A DNA stretch of 64,000 bases from Rhodococcus sp. ARC_M5 (GCF_022810405.1 NZ_JALGQE010000006.1:1-64000), one strand, 5' to 3'; shown: positions 1 through 9,725, numbered from the stretch's first letter. Translations and numbers: made by a program. Notes: a model not told the origin generated them from the letters alone.

Positions 1-1
1 G

Positions 2-454
2 GCGATCGTCTGCACCCACGGACACAACGACCACGTGACCGTGGCACCCGAACTCTCGGAGACCCTCGACGCGCCGATTCTGCTGCACCCCGCCGACGAC
101 ATGCTGTGGGAACAGACGCACCCGGGAGTCGGGCACTCGACGCTCGAGGACGGCCAACGCATCACCGTCGCCGGAACCGACATCCTGGCGCTGCACACGC
201 CCGGGCATTCACCCGGATCGACCTGCCTGTATCTGCCGGAGGCGGGGGAGTTGTTCAGCGGCGACACCCTGTTCTCCGGCGGACCGGGAGCCACCGGACG
301 GTCGTACTCGGATTTCCCGACCATCATCGGGTCCATCCGCGACCGGCTCTTCGCGCTTCCCGTCGACACCCGAGTCAACACCGGCCACGGTGACGGGACG
401 CGCATCGGCGACGAAGCACCGCACCTCGAGGAGTGGATCGCCCGCGGCAGCTGA
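2..454 (+). CDS. MBL-fold metallo-hydrolase, C-terminal part (5' end outside window)
   Basis: The reading frame is open from base 2, so the start lies upstream of the window. The visible 150 residues are the C-terminal part of a metallo-beta-lactamase-fold hydrolase of the glyoxalase-II-like group. The HxHxDH metal motif is present as THGHNDHV at the extreme left edge, followed by the second histidine site in HTPGHSPGS, the bridging aspartate in LFSGDTLF, and the last histidine in NTGHGDGT. These proteins hydrolyse thioesters such as S-lactoylglutathione or mycothiol conjugates; the substrate cannot be read from the sequence. A strong hairpin follows the stop codon. Confidence 0.85.
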   Translation, partial: AIVCTHGHNDHVTVAPELSETLDAPILLHPADDMLWEQTHPGVGHSTLEDGQRITVAGTDILALHTPGHSPGSTCLYLPEAGELFSGDTLFSGGPGATGRSYSDFPTIIGSIRDRLFALPVDTRVNTGHGDGTRIGDEAPHLEEWIARGS

Positions 455-511
455 ATTCGCGACACCGCTGTGGGTCGCCTGCCGCGTTCGAGGTGGTCGG
501 AATGAGACAGT

Positions 512-547
512 GGTGGGACGCCGGAGCGTGTGCTGCGGCGTCCCACC
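512..547. terminator. Hairpin after the MBL hydrolase
   Basis: A perfect 12-bp stem (512-523 pairs with 536-547, arms GGTGGGACGCCG and CGGCGTCCCACC) with a 12-nt loop lies between the hydrolase stop and the lipoprotein start. There is no clear T-tract, so it is either an actinobacterial-type intrinsic terminator or a structured leader of the next gene. Confidence 0.5.
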
Positions 548-566
548 GACCTGAAGAGGACGCCTT

Positions 567-1277
567 GTGAGCCCCGCCGCACATAGAACCCGTCTGCCCA
601 TCGCCGCGACCTCGGCAGTGATTGCAGCTCTCGTGCTGGTCGGCTGCAGCTCCACCGTCACCGGAACTCCGGAACCCAGCCCGGGTGCCGCCAGCACGTC
701 GGCACAGCCGGGCGTGGATCTGAACACGCTGCTGATAGACCCGTCGAGCTTTCCGGCACCGTACGACGCCCTGGTGTTGCCTCAGCAGGCCATCTCGCAG
801 GCCGCCCCCGACCTCAGCGGAATTCCGGCCGGTGCCGAGGTCAGCCCAGCCGGATGCAAGCCTGCCGATCAGGATTTCGGCCCCACCGGCACGGCCATGA
901 TCGTGGGCACCGACAACGACAGCCGGTCGACCATCTCGATCGAGTTGACCGCAGTGGACGAACCACTGTCGGCGCGCGAGGAACAGCTGGAACAGTGCGG
1001 CGAGGTCACCGCAACCAAGTCCGGCGCGACGTCGACGGTGACGTCGACGCTGACACCCGCGCCGCCCATCGACGCGGACGACACGTTGGCCGTCCGGCAG
1101 ACCGTCACATCGGGGGCAGGTGGCGACGCCGTCACCCAGTCGATGCTGACATTGATGGCCCAGATCGACGACGTTCGAGTCTCGGCCACATTCATGTCCT
1201 TCGGCTCGGGCACGCCCGATGCGATGACCCTCGACGAACTGTTCACCGCGGCCGTACAGAAGGTCGGCCAGAGCTGA
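567..1277 (+). CDS. Secreted lipoprotein, possible PknH-like/DUF5642 sensor domain
   Basis: This 236-residue protein starts at GTG preceded by GAAGAGGA. Residues 1-27 are a lipoprotein signal: a basic n-region, a hydrophobic core and the lipobox LVGC with the lipidated cysteine at 27. A Ser/Thr/Pro-rich linker follows, then an extracytoplasmic domain containing two further cysteines (in AGCKPAD and LEQCGEV) that could form a disulfide. The layout resembles the small mycobacterial lipoproteins and PknH C-terminal sensor-like domains that sit on the outer face of the membrane. Membrane anchoring is clear from the sequence; the family assignment is tentative and no function is claimed. Confidence 0.75.
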   Translation: MSPAAHRTRLPIAATSAVIAALVLVGCSSTVTGTPEPSPGAASTSAQPGVDLNTLLIDPSSFPAPYDALVLPQQAISQAAPDLSGIPAGAEVSPAGCKPADQDFGPTGTAMIVGTDNDSRSTISIELTAVDEPLSAREEQLEQCGEVTATKSGATSTVTSTLTPAPPIDADDTLAVRQTVTSGAGGDAVTQSMLTLMAQIDDVRVSATFMSFGSGTPDAMTLDELFTAAVQKVGQS

Positions 1278-1427
1278 CACGGCCGTAGCAGACGGAACCG
1301 ACACACATCGGTTCGCAACTGCTCCAGCGGCACGATCCATCCACAGGGACGTAGTTCTCCACAGGGCAGTGTGAAAGCCCAGGTCGATCCTGATTCGGCT
1401 CTCGGCTCCCCGGCCAGAATTCGGTGC

Positions 1428-2543
1428 ATGTACTCACCGATGAATTCTCAGGACAACGTCGACCCTCGCCATCGCGTGCGCCTCGGCGACGAAAGCGAGC
1501 TGATGGCAGCCGTGCCGGCCATGCTCGGATTCCACCCGCATCGATCGATGGTGCTCATCGCCTTCCAGGCCGGCGGCTCCGGCGTGGGACCCACGATGCG
1601 TCACGACCTCGTATTGGCCGGCGACCACGTCGATCGTCGCGCGGGTCGTCATACCCGAGCGACTCCGGAGATGCTCGATGTCATCGACCATCTGGCCGGC
1701 TACTGTGCTCTGGAGAACATCCCCGCAGTCATGGCGGTCTTCGTCGACGACAGGCTGGATCGAACCGTCCGAACGCCGCATCTGCTCGACGTGGAGGCGC
1801 TGGTTCTGGAACTCGACACCACACTCGCGTCGTTCGGGGTGCAGCTCAGCGCTGCCCTCGCGGCGTCGGAGATCGCAGACTCTGCCTGCTGGTGGTCGCT
1901 ACGTGGACCCCAGCGGCACGGATCGATGTCCGATCCGTCGGCGTCGCCGATGACCGTTGCCCGCGTGCTCGACGGATACCCTGTCCGACGGTCCAGGCGT
2001 GAGCTGGCCGAGACCGTCGCGCCGGGCCCCGCCGAGACCGTGCGGGCCGTGGCTGCCGAGATGTCACGACAACGGCGGGACGGCGGCCGATCTCATGCCG
2101 ACGAGTTGACCTCGGTGCTGTCGTACGTCGCGCGGGGGCCGTACGACACCGAACTGGACCCGACCGACGTCGCTCGAATCGGAATCGCGATCGGTCACAT
2201 CCAGGTGCGTGATGCACTGCTCGCCCTGACGCTCGGCGACGATGCGGGATCGGTGGAGGAGTTCTGGACGGCGTTGTCTCGCGTCCTCCCTCGGTGTGAA
2301 AGAGCAATCGCCGCAACACTTCTGGCGTTCAGCGCGTATGTACGCGGAGACGGGCCGATGGCGCGCATCGCCATCGATGCGGCACTCGACGCGGACGACA
2401 CCTACAGCCTGGCGCGATTGTTGGACAGATCTCTCAGCGCCGGTGCGGGTCCCGAACTGGTGCGCGAAGTCGCCGAAACGGGATTCGCGTGTGCTCGCGC
2501 CTGCGGTGTTCGGCTACCCGGCGACCCGTTCGGTCGACGGTGA
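1428..2543 (+). CDS. DUF4192 family protein
   Basis: This is a 371-residue soluble protein from the ATG at 1428; an ATG at 1440 and an upstream GTG at 1371 are alternatives. The N-terminal segment AAVPAMLGFHPHRSMVLIAF is the recognisable signature of the actinobacterial DUF4192 family. No catalytic motif, signal peptide or membrane segment is visible. It converges on galE with only 19 bases between the stop codons; DUF4192 genes near galE and dtxR/ideR are a known corynebacterial and rhodococcal arrangement. The function of the family is unknown. Confidence 0.8.
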   Translation: MYSPMNSQDNVDPRHRVRLGDESELMAAVPAMLGFHPHRSMVLIAFQAGGSGVGPTMRHDLVLAGDHVDRRAGRHTRATPEMLDVIDHLAGYCALENIPAVMAVFVDDRLDRTVRTPHLLDVEALVLELDTTLASFGVQLSAALAASEIADSACWWSLRGPQRHGSMSDPSASPMTVARVLDGYPVRRSRRELAETVAPGPAETVRAVAAEMSRQRRDGGRSHADELTSVLSYVARGPYDTELDPTDVARIGIAIGHIQVRDALLALTLGDDAGSVEEFWTALSRVLPRCERAIAATLLAFSAYVRGDGPMARIAIDAALDADDTYSLARLLDRSLSAGAGPELVREVAETGFACARACGVRLPGDPFGRR

Positions 2544-2562
2544 ATCCTCGCGTAGCTCGGGG

Positions 2563-3543
2563 TCAGCGCGCTGCGTGAGAACGATCGCCGAGTTGCTGGA
2601 GGAATGCCCACGCGTCGGCGACGATGCGATCGAGATCGGTCAGCTCCGGTGTCCACTTCAGTTCCTCGACCGCGCGTGCACTCGAGGCGATCAGAACTGC
2701 CGGGTCACCGGCTCGGCGGGGAGCGTGTTCGACGGCGATCGGTAGGCCGGTGACCCGCTCGCAGGACGAGATGACCTCGTGCACGGAGAATCCGGTGCCG
2801 CTGCCGAGGTTGTAGATGGTGTGCTCGCCCGGTTGTGCTGCATCGACGGCGAGGATGTGTGCCTCGGCGAGGTCGGCGACGTGGATGTAATCGCGGACGG
2901 CCGTTCCGTCGGGAGTCGGCCAATCGGTGCCGAACACCGAGATCTTCTCTCGCTGCCCCAGAGCGACCTGGAGTACGAGCGGAATCAGGTGTGTCTCGAC
3001 GACGCGATTCTCCCCGAAGCCGTTGTACGCACCGGCGACGTTGAAGTACCGGAGGCTTGTCGCGGCGAGCCCGTAAGCGGCTGCATACGAGGTGATCGCG
3101 TGATCGATCGCGAGCTTGGTGGCACCGTAGGGATTGGTGGGGCGAGTGGGAGCCTCTTCGGTGATCGGTGTCCTCTCGGGCTCGCCGTACGTGGCTGCCG
3201 TGGAGGAGAACACCAGCTTCGGTGTGCCGGACGCACGGATGGCGTCGAGCAGGGCCAACGAGGTGACCACGTTCCCGCTCCAGTACTTGTCGGGCGAGAT
3301 CACCGATTCGCCCACCAGAGACTGAGCGGCGAAGTGCAGAACGGCGTCGAAGTTGCCGCCGATCAGCACGTCGGCAGCTGCGTCCTTGATGTCGCCCTCG
3401 ACGAATGTCGCACCGTGGGGAACGGCGTCCCGGTTACCGGTGGACAGGTTGTCCACGACGACGACCTCATGGCCGCGCTCGACGAGTACTGCGGCACATA
3501 CGCTGCCGACGTATCCCGCCCCACCGGTAACCAGTAGCTTCAT
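2563..3543 (-). CDS. galE: UDP-glucose 4-epimerase
   Basis: This 326-residue enzyme of the extended short-chain dehydrogenase family interconverts UDP-glucose and UDP-galactose using tightly bound NAD. Visible motifs are the NAD-binding GGAGYVGS (residues 7-14), the Ser/Thr of FSSTAATYG near residue 114, and the catalytic pair Y139/K143 in NPYGATKLA. Length is normal for GalE. In mycolata UDP-galactose feeds galactofuran of the arabinogalactan cell wall. The ATG is preceded by GGGAG at good spacing. It lies 46 bases downstream of ideR on the same strand, the classical dtxR-galE order of corynebacteria, so co-transcription is likely. Confidence 0.95.
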   Translation of the reverse strand: MKLLVTGGAGYVGSVCAAVLVERGHEVVVVDNLSTGNRDAVPHGATFVEGDIKDAAADVLIGGNFDAVLHFAAQSLVGESVISPDKYWSGNVVTSLALLDAIRASGTPKLVFSSTAATYGEPERTPITEEAPTRPTNPYGATKLAIDHAITSYAAAYGLAATSLRYFNVAGAYNGFGENRVVETHLIPLVLQVALGQREKISVFGTDWPTPDGTAVRDYIHVADLAEAHILAVDAAQPGEHTIYNLGSGTGFSVHEVISSCERVTGLPIAVEHAPRRAGDPAVLIASSARAVEELKWTPELTDLDRIVADAWAFLQQLGDRSHAAR

Positions 3544-3589
3544 TGCTCGTTCTCCCTCACACGCGTCCGACGCCGTCGTCGGTGCGAGG

Positions 3590-4276
3590 TCAGACCCTCT
3601 TCACCTGAACGGCGTGCGCCATTTCGTCGGATATGTCGACACCGCTGTGTCCTGGCACCGTGATCGTGATCGACCCGGGCTTGGCCTCGACTGTAACCCG
3701 AGCATCGGGGACAACGCCTGCCTCGCGAAGCTGAGCGATGACCTCGGGGTCGGACTGCACGTGCTCGGCGAGACGACGCACCACGACCGCTGTCGGTTGA
3801 CCGACCGGCACATCGGTGAGGCGGATGAGAGCCTCCGGTGCCAGAGTCGACTGGCCCAGACCGAGCTCGGCGAGCCCAGGAATCGGGTTGCCGTACGGCG
3901 ATGTCGTCGGGTTGTTCAGCACAGTGACCAAGCGGCGCTCGACCTCCTCGCTCATCACGTGTTCCCAACGGCACGCCTCGGCGTGGACGTCTTCCCATCG
4001 CAGACCGATGATGTCCACCAGCAGACGCTCGGCCAACCGATGCTTGCGCATGACGGCAACCGCCAGGCTGCGGCCTTTCTCGGTCAGCTCCAGGTGCCGG
4101 TCGCCGGCGACGGACAACAGGCCGTCACGCTCCATCCGAGCAACGGTTTGGCTGACGGTGGGACCACTTTGTTCGAGCCGTTCGGCGATTCGCGCGCGGA
4201 GCGGAATCACGCCCTCTTCTTCCAAGTCGTAGATCGTCCGGAGGTACATCTCCGTGGTGTCGACCAGATCCTTCAC
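3590..4276 (-). CDS. ideR: Iron-dependent transcriptional repressor IdeR (DtxR family)
   Basis: IdeR is a 228-residue cytoplasmic repressor which, when loaded with Fe2+, binds operators of siderophore and iron-storage genes. From the GTG at 4276 ([16 protein letters not shown]) every known metal ligand is in register: M10, C102, E105 and H106 for one site and H79, E83 and H98 for the other. Residues 1-73 form the winged helix, 74-140 the dimerisation domain and the remainder the SH3-like domain. Longer upstream starts are rejected because this one reproduces the family N-terminus exactly. It is divergent from acuC and upstream of galE. I found no convincing IdeR box in its own promoter region. 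Confidence 0.96.
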   Translation of the reverse strand: MKDLVDTTEMYLRTIYDLEEEGVIPLRARIAERLEQSGPTVSQTVARMERDGLLSVAGDRHLELTEKGRSLAVAVMRKHRLAERLLVDIIGLRWEDVHAEACRWEHVMSEEVERRLVTVLNNPTTSPYGNPIPGLAELGLGQSTLAPEALIRLTDVPVGQPTAVVVRRLAEHVQSDPEVIAQLREAGVVPDARVTVEAKPGSITITVPGHSGVDISDEMAHAVQVKRV

Positions 4277-4461
4277 ACTCAACCCCTTCGTCGGGCTCGA
4301 TCCTACCGTCAGCGCCCCGAAATCGGCGCTGCACCCAGACGTAGCGGGCGCGGCGCACCACAACGGTGACCGACGTTTCCCATGGCTTCTCACAAAGGGA
4401 CACAGAGGACAACACCGGAACCCGGCAACACCATCCCGCCCGACAACGTAGTTTTGTCCCT

Positions 4462-5730
4462 ATGTCTGATCAGGCGACACGCGCCGCCGCGTCCATCCCG
4501 AACCGCCCCGAGGACATCGTCGTGTGGAGCAAGGACTACCTCGGCTACCGGTGGAGCGACGACCACCCGATGAACCCCACACGGCTCGATCTGACGATGG
4601 CGCTCGCCACCGACATCGGCCTCCTCGCCGGCGTCGAACTCGTCGAGCCCGCCGCCGCACCTGATTCCGAGCTGCTTCGCTTCCACACCAGCGCCTACAT
4701 CGAGGCCGTCAAGCAGGCACCGTCGCAGGGTCCGGCGCTGCGCGACCCCGACGACGTCGTCCACGGGCTCGGCTCCGACGACAACCCCGTGTTCCCACAG
4801 ATGCACGAGGCGAGCGCCATGCTCGCCGGTGGGTCGCTGGCTGCCGCGCGCGAAATCGCGTCGGGTCGGGCCCGACGCGCGGTGAGCATCGGCGGTGGAA
4901 TGCACCACGCGATGGCCGACTGGGCCTCGGGATTCTGTGTCTACAACGACGCCGCGATCGCCATCTCGTGGTTGCTGGACAACGGTTTCGATCGAATCGC
5001 CTACATCGACGTCGATGCACACCACGGGGACGGCGTGCAGGCGGCCTTTCTGGGTGACCCCAGGGTGCTCACCATCTCGTTGCACCAACATCCGGCGACG
5101 CTGTGGCCGAACACCGGATGGTCGACCGAGGTGGGAACCGAACGTGGCGAGGGAACCTCCATCAACGTTCCGTTGCTTCCTGGCACCGCGGATCGGTTGT
5201 GGCTGCGTGCGTTCCACGCCATCGTGCCGGGCGCGATCGGGGCATTCGCGCCGCAGATCATCGTCAGCCAATGTGGTGTCGACAGCCACCGCGAAGATCC
5301 CCTCGCGGATCTGGCTCTGACCGTGGACGGACAGAACGCTGCCTTCCTGGCCATGCGTGATCTGGCGGACAAGCATTCCGAAGGTCGATGGTTGGCCGTC
5401 GGCGGTGGAGGGTACGGCCTGGTGCGCGTCGTTCCACGATCCTGGACGCACCTCATCGCTGCGGCGCTCGGCCGCGACATCGACCCGATGTCGGCGCTGC
5501 CGGACACGTGGCGCGAGCGAGTACGGACCATGGCGCCGAGCGTCGATCTGCCGCAGACGATGGGTGACGGTGGAGACGTCGACTATCCCGCCTGGGACGG
5601 ACCTGGAGGATCGCTCTCCGGAACCGACGGCACCGACAGGGCGCTCGAACGCGTCGACTCGGCGATCATCGCCACTCGTCGAGCAGTGTTTCCACTGCTC
5701 GGACTCGATCCGGAGGACCCGCGTGACTGA
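4462..5730 (+). CDS. acuC: AcuC-type protein (acetyl-lysine) deacetylase
   Basis: This is a 422-residue member of the arginase/HDAC fold. Class-I-HDAC-like motifs are visible: HHAMADWASGFCVYND near residues 146-160, then DVDAHHGDG with zinc ligands D185 and H187, then GVDSHREDPLADL supplying the third ligand region, and GGGGYG near the tyrosine loop. AcuC enzymes reactivate AMP-forming acetyl-CoA synthetase by deacetylating its active-site lysine. The ATG at 4462 was chosen over an in-frame ATG at 4366 because the conserved N-terminus begins here. The stop codon overlaps the GTG of the next gene by 8 bases, so the two proteins are translationally coupled, which supports an eraser role opposite the encoded acetyltransferase. 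Confidence 0.9.
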   Translation: MSDQATRAAASIPNRPEDIVVWSKDYLGYRWSDDHPMNPTRLDLTMALATDIGLLAGVELVEPAAAPDSELLRFHTSAYIEAVKQAPSQGPALRDPDDVVHGLGSDDNPVFPQMHEASAMLAGGSLAAAREIASGRARRAVSIGGGMHHAMADWASGFCVYNDAAIAISWLLDNGFDRIAYIDVDAHHGDGVQAAFLGDPRVLTISLHQHPATLWPNTGWSTEVGTERGEGTSINVPLLPGTADRLWLRAFHAIVPGAIGAFAPQIIVSQCGVDSHREDPLADLALTVDGQNAAFLAMRDLADKHSEGRWLAVGGGGYGLVRVVPRSWTHLIAAALGRDIDPMSALPDTWRERVRTMAPSVDLPQTMGDGGDVDYPAWDGPGGSLSGTDGTDRALERVDSAIIATRRAVFPLLGLDPEDPRD

Positions 5731-8449
5731 ACCGACCGACAGCCCTCCGGCCGAAACGGCCGCTGCGGCATCGGACCAGAGCGAGAAGGACCTGGCCAGA
5801 GAGCGCGCGGAGACCTCGTTCCCACGGCACTGGGTGGCCGACGTTCTCACCTCCGACGGCGGTGTGGTGCACCTGCGTCCCATCGTTCCCTCGGACTCCG
5901 AACGCATCGTCGCATTTCACGGTCGACTGTCCGAGCGGACGAGGTACCTACGGTATTTCGGGCCGTATCCCACGATGCCCCAGCGCGACGTGCTGAACTT
6001 CACGACTGTCGACCACCACGACCGGGTGGCGTTCGTCGCGGTCCTCGGCGACGACATCATCGCGGTCGGCCGCTACGAACGACTGCCCGAGGGCGACGGT
6101 AATTCCGCCGAGGTGGCCTTCGTCGTCGCCGACGCGCATCAGGGTCGCGGACTGGGCCCGATTCTGCTCGAACACCTCGCCGGGGCGGCCGCCGAGAACG
6201 GGGTGAACATGTTCGTCGCCGAGGTGCTCGCCGAGAACCGGAACATGGTCACCGTCTTCCGCGAAGCGGGGTATCAGGTCAGCAGGTCCTTCGAGGGTGG
6301 CGTACTGCGCCTCGAATTCGCCATCGATCCGAGTGAAGCGCTGCTCTCGGTGCGCAATTCGCGCGAGCGCGCTGCCGAGGCCCGCAGTGTGCGCAACGTG
6401 CTCAGCCCCCGATCGGTGGCTGTGATCGGAGCATCGACGGACAGCTCGAAGGTGGGCAACGCCGTCCTCGCGAATCTGTTGGCCGGCAACTTCACCGGCC
6501 CGATCTATCCCGTCAACGCCGACCACCGGTCCGTCCGCGGGGTCCGCGCCTACGCCACGGTGCACGACATCCCCGATCCGGTCGATCTGGCGATCGCAGC
6601 GGTTCCGGCAGATGCCATCGACGCGGTACTCGACGACTGCCTGGACAAGGGCGTCAAAGCGCTTCTGGTGGTCTCGGGTGGATTCGGTGAGACCGGACCG
6701 GCCGGGCAGGAGAGCGAGCGCAGGCTGGTGCTGGCGGCGAGGGCGCACGGAATGCGGTTGATCGGGCCCAACGCGCTCGGTGTGGCGAACACCGATCCCG
6801 AGTTCGGTCTGAACGCCACTCTCGCTCCGCATCTGCCCACTCCGGGCAACGTCGGATTCTTCTGTCAGTCCGGCGCACTCGGCATCGCGATTCTGGACGA
6901 GGCGGCCAAGCGCAGACTCGGACTGTCCACGTTCGTCTCGGCCGGCAACCGCGCCGATGTGTCGGGAAACGACCTACTGCAGTACTGGGATTCGGACCCG
7001 GCCACCGAGGTGATTCTGCTGTATCTCGAGAGCTTCGGTAATCCCAGGAAGTTCACCAGAATCGCGCGCAGGGTCGCCCGGAGCAAGCCCATCATCGCGG
7101 TCAAGAGCGGACGCGGTGCCGTGCCGCCCGCACATGCGATCGGCGCCGACATCGACGACTCGATCGTGCGCGCACTCTTCGCTCAGGCAGGCGTCATCCA
7201 GGTCGACACGATCTCGGAATTGTTCGACTGCGCTGTCCTGTTCGGCAATCAACCTCTCCCGGCCGGACCGCGGGTGGCCGTGGTGGGAAATTCGACGGCT
7301 CTGGGCGTGCTGGCGGTCGACGCTGCGCGCGCCAAGGGCCTGCACGCGAGCAACCCGACCGATGTCGGTCCGCAGGCGGGCCCCGAAGAGTTCGCCGCAG
7401 CCGTGTCGTCGGCATTGGCGGCGTCGGACATCGATGCGGTCATCGTGGTGTTCGTGCCGCCGGTCGCCGTGGAGGTCGAACCGTTCGCAGCAGCGCTCGG
7501 CAACGCCGTTCGTGGATCCGACAAGCCGGTGCTCTCGACGTTCCTGGCCACGGAAGGAATCCCCGACGTCTTGGCAGTGCGCGGACCGGGCGGACACCCC
7601 GTGCGTGGTTCGGTGCCCTCCTACTCGGGTCCTGAGCGGGCCGTTGCGGCGCTGGCCGCCGCGTGGCGGTACTCGTCGTGGCGCTCGCGACCGGTGTCGA
7701 ACCTCGTCCGACCCAAGAGCATCGACTCCGAACGGGCCAAACACCTGGTCGAGGGATGGCGTTCGGCGGGCAGTCAGGGACGGTGGCTCTCCGATTTCGA
7801 GACCGCAGAATTGCTGGCCTGCTACGGCCTCGACGTCGTGGCCTTCCGGACCGTGACCGACGAGGACGAGGCCGTCGCCGCGGCAGACGAGCTGGGATAC
7901 CCGGTAGCGGTCAAAGCGACCGGGGAGCGGTGGCGACACCGGCCCGATCTCGGGGGAGTGCGTCTGGACATGGCCGACGCCTCCGCGGTGCGGGTGGCAT
8001 ACCGGAACCTCGCTGCAGACTCCGGCGAACCGTTGCTGCACGTTCAGCGCATGGCGGTCAAGGGCATCGGCTGTGTCGTGCGTGTGCAGGACGACCCGTC
8101 GTTCGGATCACTCATCTCGTTCGGTCTGGCGGGGGTGATCTCGGACCTGCTGGGCGACCGGGCGTATCGGGTCCTGCCGTTGACCGAGGACGAGGCCGCA
8201 CAGCTGATCGACGCACCGAAGGCGGCCCCGCTGCTGTCCGGATACCGCAATGCGGTTCCCGTCAACAAAAGCGCGCTGATCGACTTGGTGCAGCGTATTT
8301 CTGCACTGGCAGAAGATATCTCGGACATACGCGAGATTTCGTGCGAGCCGGTCCTTGCATCGGCCGACGGCGCGCAGATCACCGACGCTCGGGTGCGGAT
8401 CGGTCCCGAGCCCACCAAAGCCGACCTGGGCCCACGTCGCCTGCGCTGA
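5723..8449 (+). CDS. GNAT acetyltransferase fused to NDP-forming acyl-CoA ligase domain (PatA-like protein acetyltransferase)
   Basis: This 908-residue fusion starts at a GTG preceded by GGAGG and overlapping the acuC stop. Residues about 45-210 form a GNAT domain with the acetyl-CoA loop HQGRGLGPILL near 137. Residues about 225-690 are CoA-binding and succinyl-CoA-ligase-like (SVAVIGASTDSSKVGN near 231, FFCQSGALGIAIL near 380). Residues about 690-905 are ATP-grasp (YPVAVKATG near 726). This order, GNAT first, is known from Streptomyces PatA; enterobacterial Pat has the reverse order. Such proteins acetylate and inactivate acetyl-CoA synthetase. By eye, H471 (PAHAIGAD) aligns with the phosphohistidine of true NDP-forming ligases, so residual ligase chemistry cannot be excluded. 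Confidence 0.88.
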   Translation: MTEPTDSPPAETAAAASDQSEKDLARERAETSFPRHWVADVLTSDGGVVHLRPIVPSDSERIVAFHGRLSERTRYLRYFGPYPTMPQRDVLNFTTVDHHDRVAFVAVLGDDIIAVGRYERLPEGDGNSAEVAFVVADAHQGRGLGPILLEHLAGAAAENGVNMFVAEVLAENRNMVTVFREAGYQVSRSFEGGVLRLEFAIDPSEALLSVRNSRERAAEARSVRNVLSPRSVAVIGASTDSSKVGNAVLANLLAGNFTGPIYPVNADHRSVRGVRAYATVHDIPDPVDLAIAAVPADAIDAVLDDCLDKGVKALLVVSGGFGETGPAGQESERRLVLAARAHGMRLIGPNALGVANTDPEFGLNATLAPHLPTPGNVGFFCQSGALGIAILDEAAKRRLGLSTFVSAGNRADVSGNDLLQYWDSDPATEVILLYLESFGNPRKFTRIARRVARSKPIIAVKSGRGAVPPAHAIGADIDDSIVRALFAQAGVIQVDTISELFDCAVLFGNQPLPAGPRVAVVGNSTALGVLAVDAARAKGLHASNPTDVGPQAGPEEFAAAVSSALAASDIDAVIVVFVPPVAVEVEPFAAALGNAVRGSDKPVLSTFLATEGIPDVLAVRGPGGHPVRGSVPSYSGPERAVAALAAAWRYSSWRSRPVSNLVRPKSIDSERAKHLVEGWRSAGSQGRWLSDFETAELLACYGLDVVAFRTVTDEDEAVAAADELGYPVAVKATGERWRHRPDLGGVRLDMADASAVRVAYRNLAADSGEPLLHVQRMAVKGIGCVVRVQDDPSFGSLISFGLAGVISDLLGDRAYRVLPLTEDEAAQLIDAPKAAPLLSGYRNAVPVNKSALIDLVQRISALAEDISDIREISCEPVLASADGAQITDARVRIGPEPTKADLGPRRLR

Positions 8450-8474
8450 ACGGATGGGCAACCGAAAAAGCGGC

Positions 8475-8516
8475 AGCCGAGTCGACGTCCCGAGGGGAGA
8501 GAACGTCGGCTCGGCT
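8475..8516. terminator. Hairpin between convergent pat-like gene and sigB
   Basis: The arms AGCCGAGTCGACGT (8475-8488) and ACGTCGGCTCGGCT (8503-8516) pair with one mismatch across a 14-nt loop. It sits between two converging genes and probably terminates one or both transcripts. Confidence 0.55.
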
Positions 8517-8575
8517 ACCGCGTGGGGTGGGGCACACAGGTTTGTCACTGATGCTCCACCGTTCGGTGACTGGGC

Positions 8576-9547
8576 TCAGCTGGCGTAGGACCGCAACTTC
8601 TCGGCGCGGTCGCCCTGCCGAAGCTTGACCATCACCTCGCGTTCGATCTGACGGACACGCTCGCGGGAGAGACCGAAGATCTTGCCGATCTGATCGAGGG
8701 TGCGGGGCTGACCGTCGTCCAGGCCGTAGCGCAGACGGATGACCTGCTGCTCCCGTTCGTCGAGCGTGCCGAGAACGACGCGGACGTCGCTGTGCAACAG
8801 GCCCGCGATGACGGCATTCTCCGCGGACGTCGCTTCGGAATCCTCGATGAAGTCTCCGAGAGGCGCTTCCTCGTCGCTGCCCACCGGCATGTCCAGGCTC
8901 ACCGGGTCGCGGCTGTGGTCGAGCAGATCCGCGATCTTCTCCACCGCGATACCCGATTCGCTCGACAGCTCGTCGTCCGTCGCCTCGCGGCCGAGCTGCT
9001 GATGCAGCTCACGCTTGATTCTGGCCAGCTTGTTGACCTGTTCGACCAGGTGGACGGGCAGCCGGATCGTGCGGCTCTGATCCGCCATACCGCGGGTGAT
9101 GGCCTGACGAATCCACCACGTTGCGTACGTCGAGAACTTGAAGCCCTTGGCGTAGTCGAACTTCTCCATCGCGCGGATGAGCCCGAGGTTGCCCTCCTGG
9201 ATCAGGTCGAGCAGGGGCATACCGCGACCGGTGTAGCGCTTGGCGAGGGACACGACCAGGCGGAGGTTCGCTTCGAGCAGGTGGCTGCGTGCGGCGCTGC
9301 CGTCGCGAACGATGATGGCGAGATTGCGCTTCTTGACTGCGCTCAGCCGCTTCGTGTTCTCGAGAACCTGCTTCGCGTAGAGACCAGCCTCGATCCTCTT
9401 GGCCAGATCGACTTCCTCGGCAGCCGTCAGCAACGCAGTGCGGCCGATGCCGTTGAGGTACACGCGAACGAGATCGGCGGCTGGGCTCTGGGCGTCCAGA
9501 TCGGCGTCGGTCGGCCGTGGACGAATCGTGGTGCTGGGGCTGGTCAT
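8576..9547 (-). CDS. sigB: Principal-like RNA polymerase sigma factor SigB
   Basis: This 323-residue group-2 sigma-70 factor has the same length as mycobacterial SigB. It starts at the ATG at 9547 behind a strong AGGAGG; the ATG at 9613 has no support. Region 1.2 begins at [10 protein letters not shown], region 2 contains [27 protein letters not shown] and [11 protein letters not shown], and region 4.2 contains the helix-turn-helix [15 protein letters not shown]. It lacks the long N-terminal extension of SigA. In mycobacteria SigB governs general stress transcription and is itself activated by ECF factors SigE and SigH. A matching ECF promoter lies directly upstream (9584-9611). Confidence 0.96.
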   Translation of the reverse strand: MTSPSTTIRPRPTDADLDAQSPAADLVRVYLNGIGRTALLTAAEEVDLAKRIEAGLYAKQVLENTKRLSAVKKRNLAIIVRDGSAARSHLLEANLRLVVSLAKRYTGRGMPLLDLIQEGNLGLIRAMEKFDYAKGFKFSTYATWWIRQAITRGMADQSRTIRLPVHLVEQVNKLARIKRELHQQLGREATDDELSSESGIAVEKIADLLDHSRDPVSLDMPVGSDEEAPLGDFIEDSEATSAENAVIAGLLHSDVRVVLGTLDEREQQVIRLRYGLDDGQPRTLDQIGKIFGLSRERVRQIEREVMVKLRQGDRAEKLRSYAS

Positions 9548-9583
9548 GACTTGCCTCCTGGTCGGTGGTGTCTCACTGGGTTC

Positions 9584-9611
9584 AACGCTCGGGAGACTCC
9601 GATAAGTTCCC
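9584..9611 (-). promoter_or_regulatory. Putative ECF (SigE/SigH-type) promoter of sigB
   Basis: Read on the minus strand, GGGAACT (9611-9605) is followed after 17 bases by CGTT (9587-9584). This fits the published mycobacterial SigE/SigH consensus GGGAAY-N16-17-CGTT. The predicted transcript would start near 9575, giving a leader of about 28 nt containing the AGGAGG of sigB. The match is by eye. Confidence 0.6.
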
Positions 9612-9725
9612 ACGCCGATCCTGTGGATACCCGCGTGACCAGGGATTACATGATGTTCGTCCTGAGAAGTTGCTGAGAAGTGAAGCCGCCGGGAACGGTC
9701 GCTCTCCTGGGGCGCTGTCGGGGAC

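Noticed and set aside
4277-4461. IdeR box or other operator in the ideR-acuC gap
   Set aside because: No 19-bp TTAGGTTAGGCTAACCTAA-like palindrome could be recognised.
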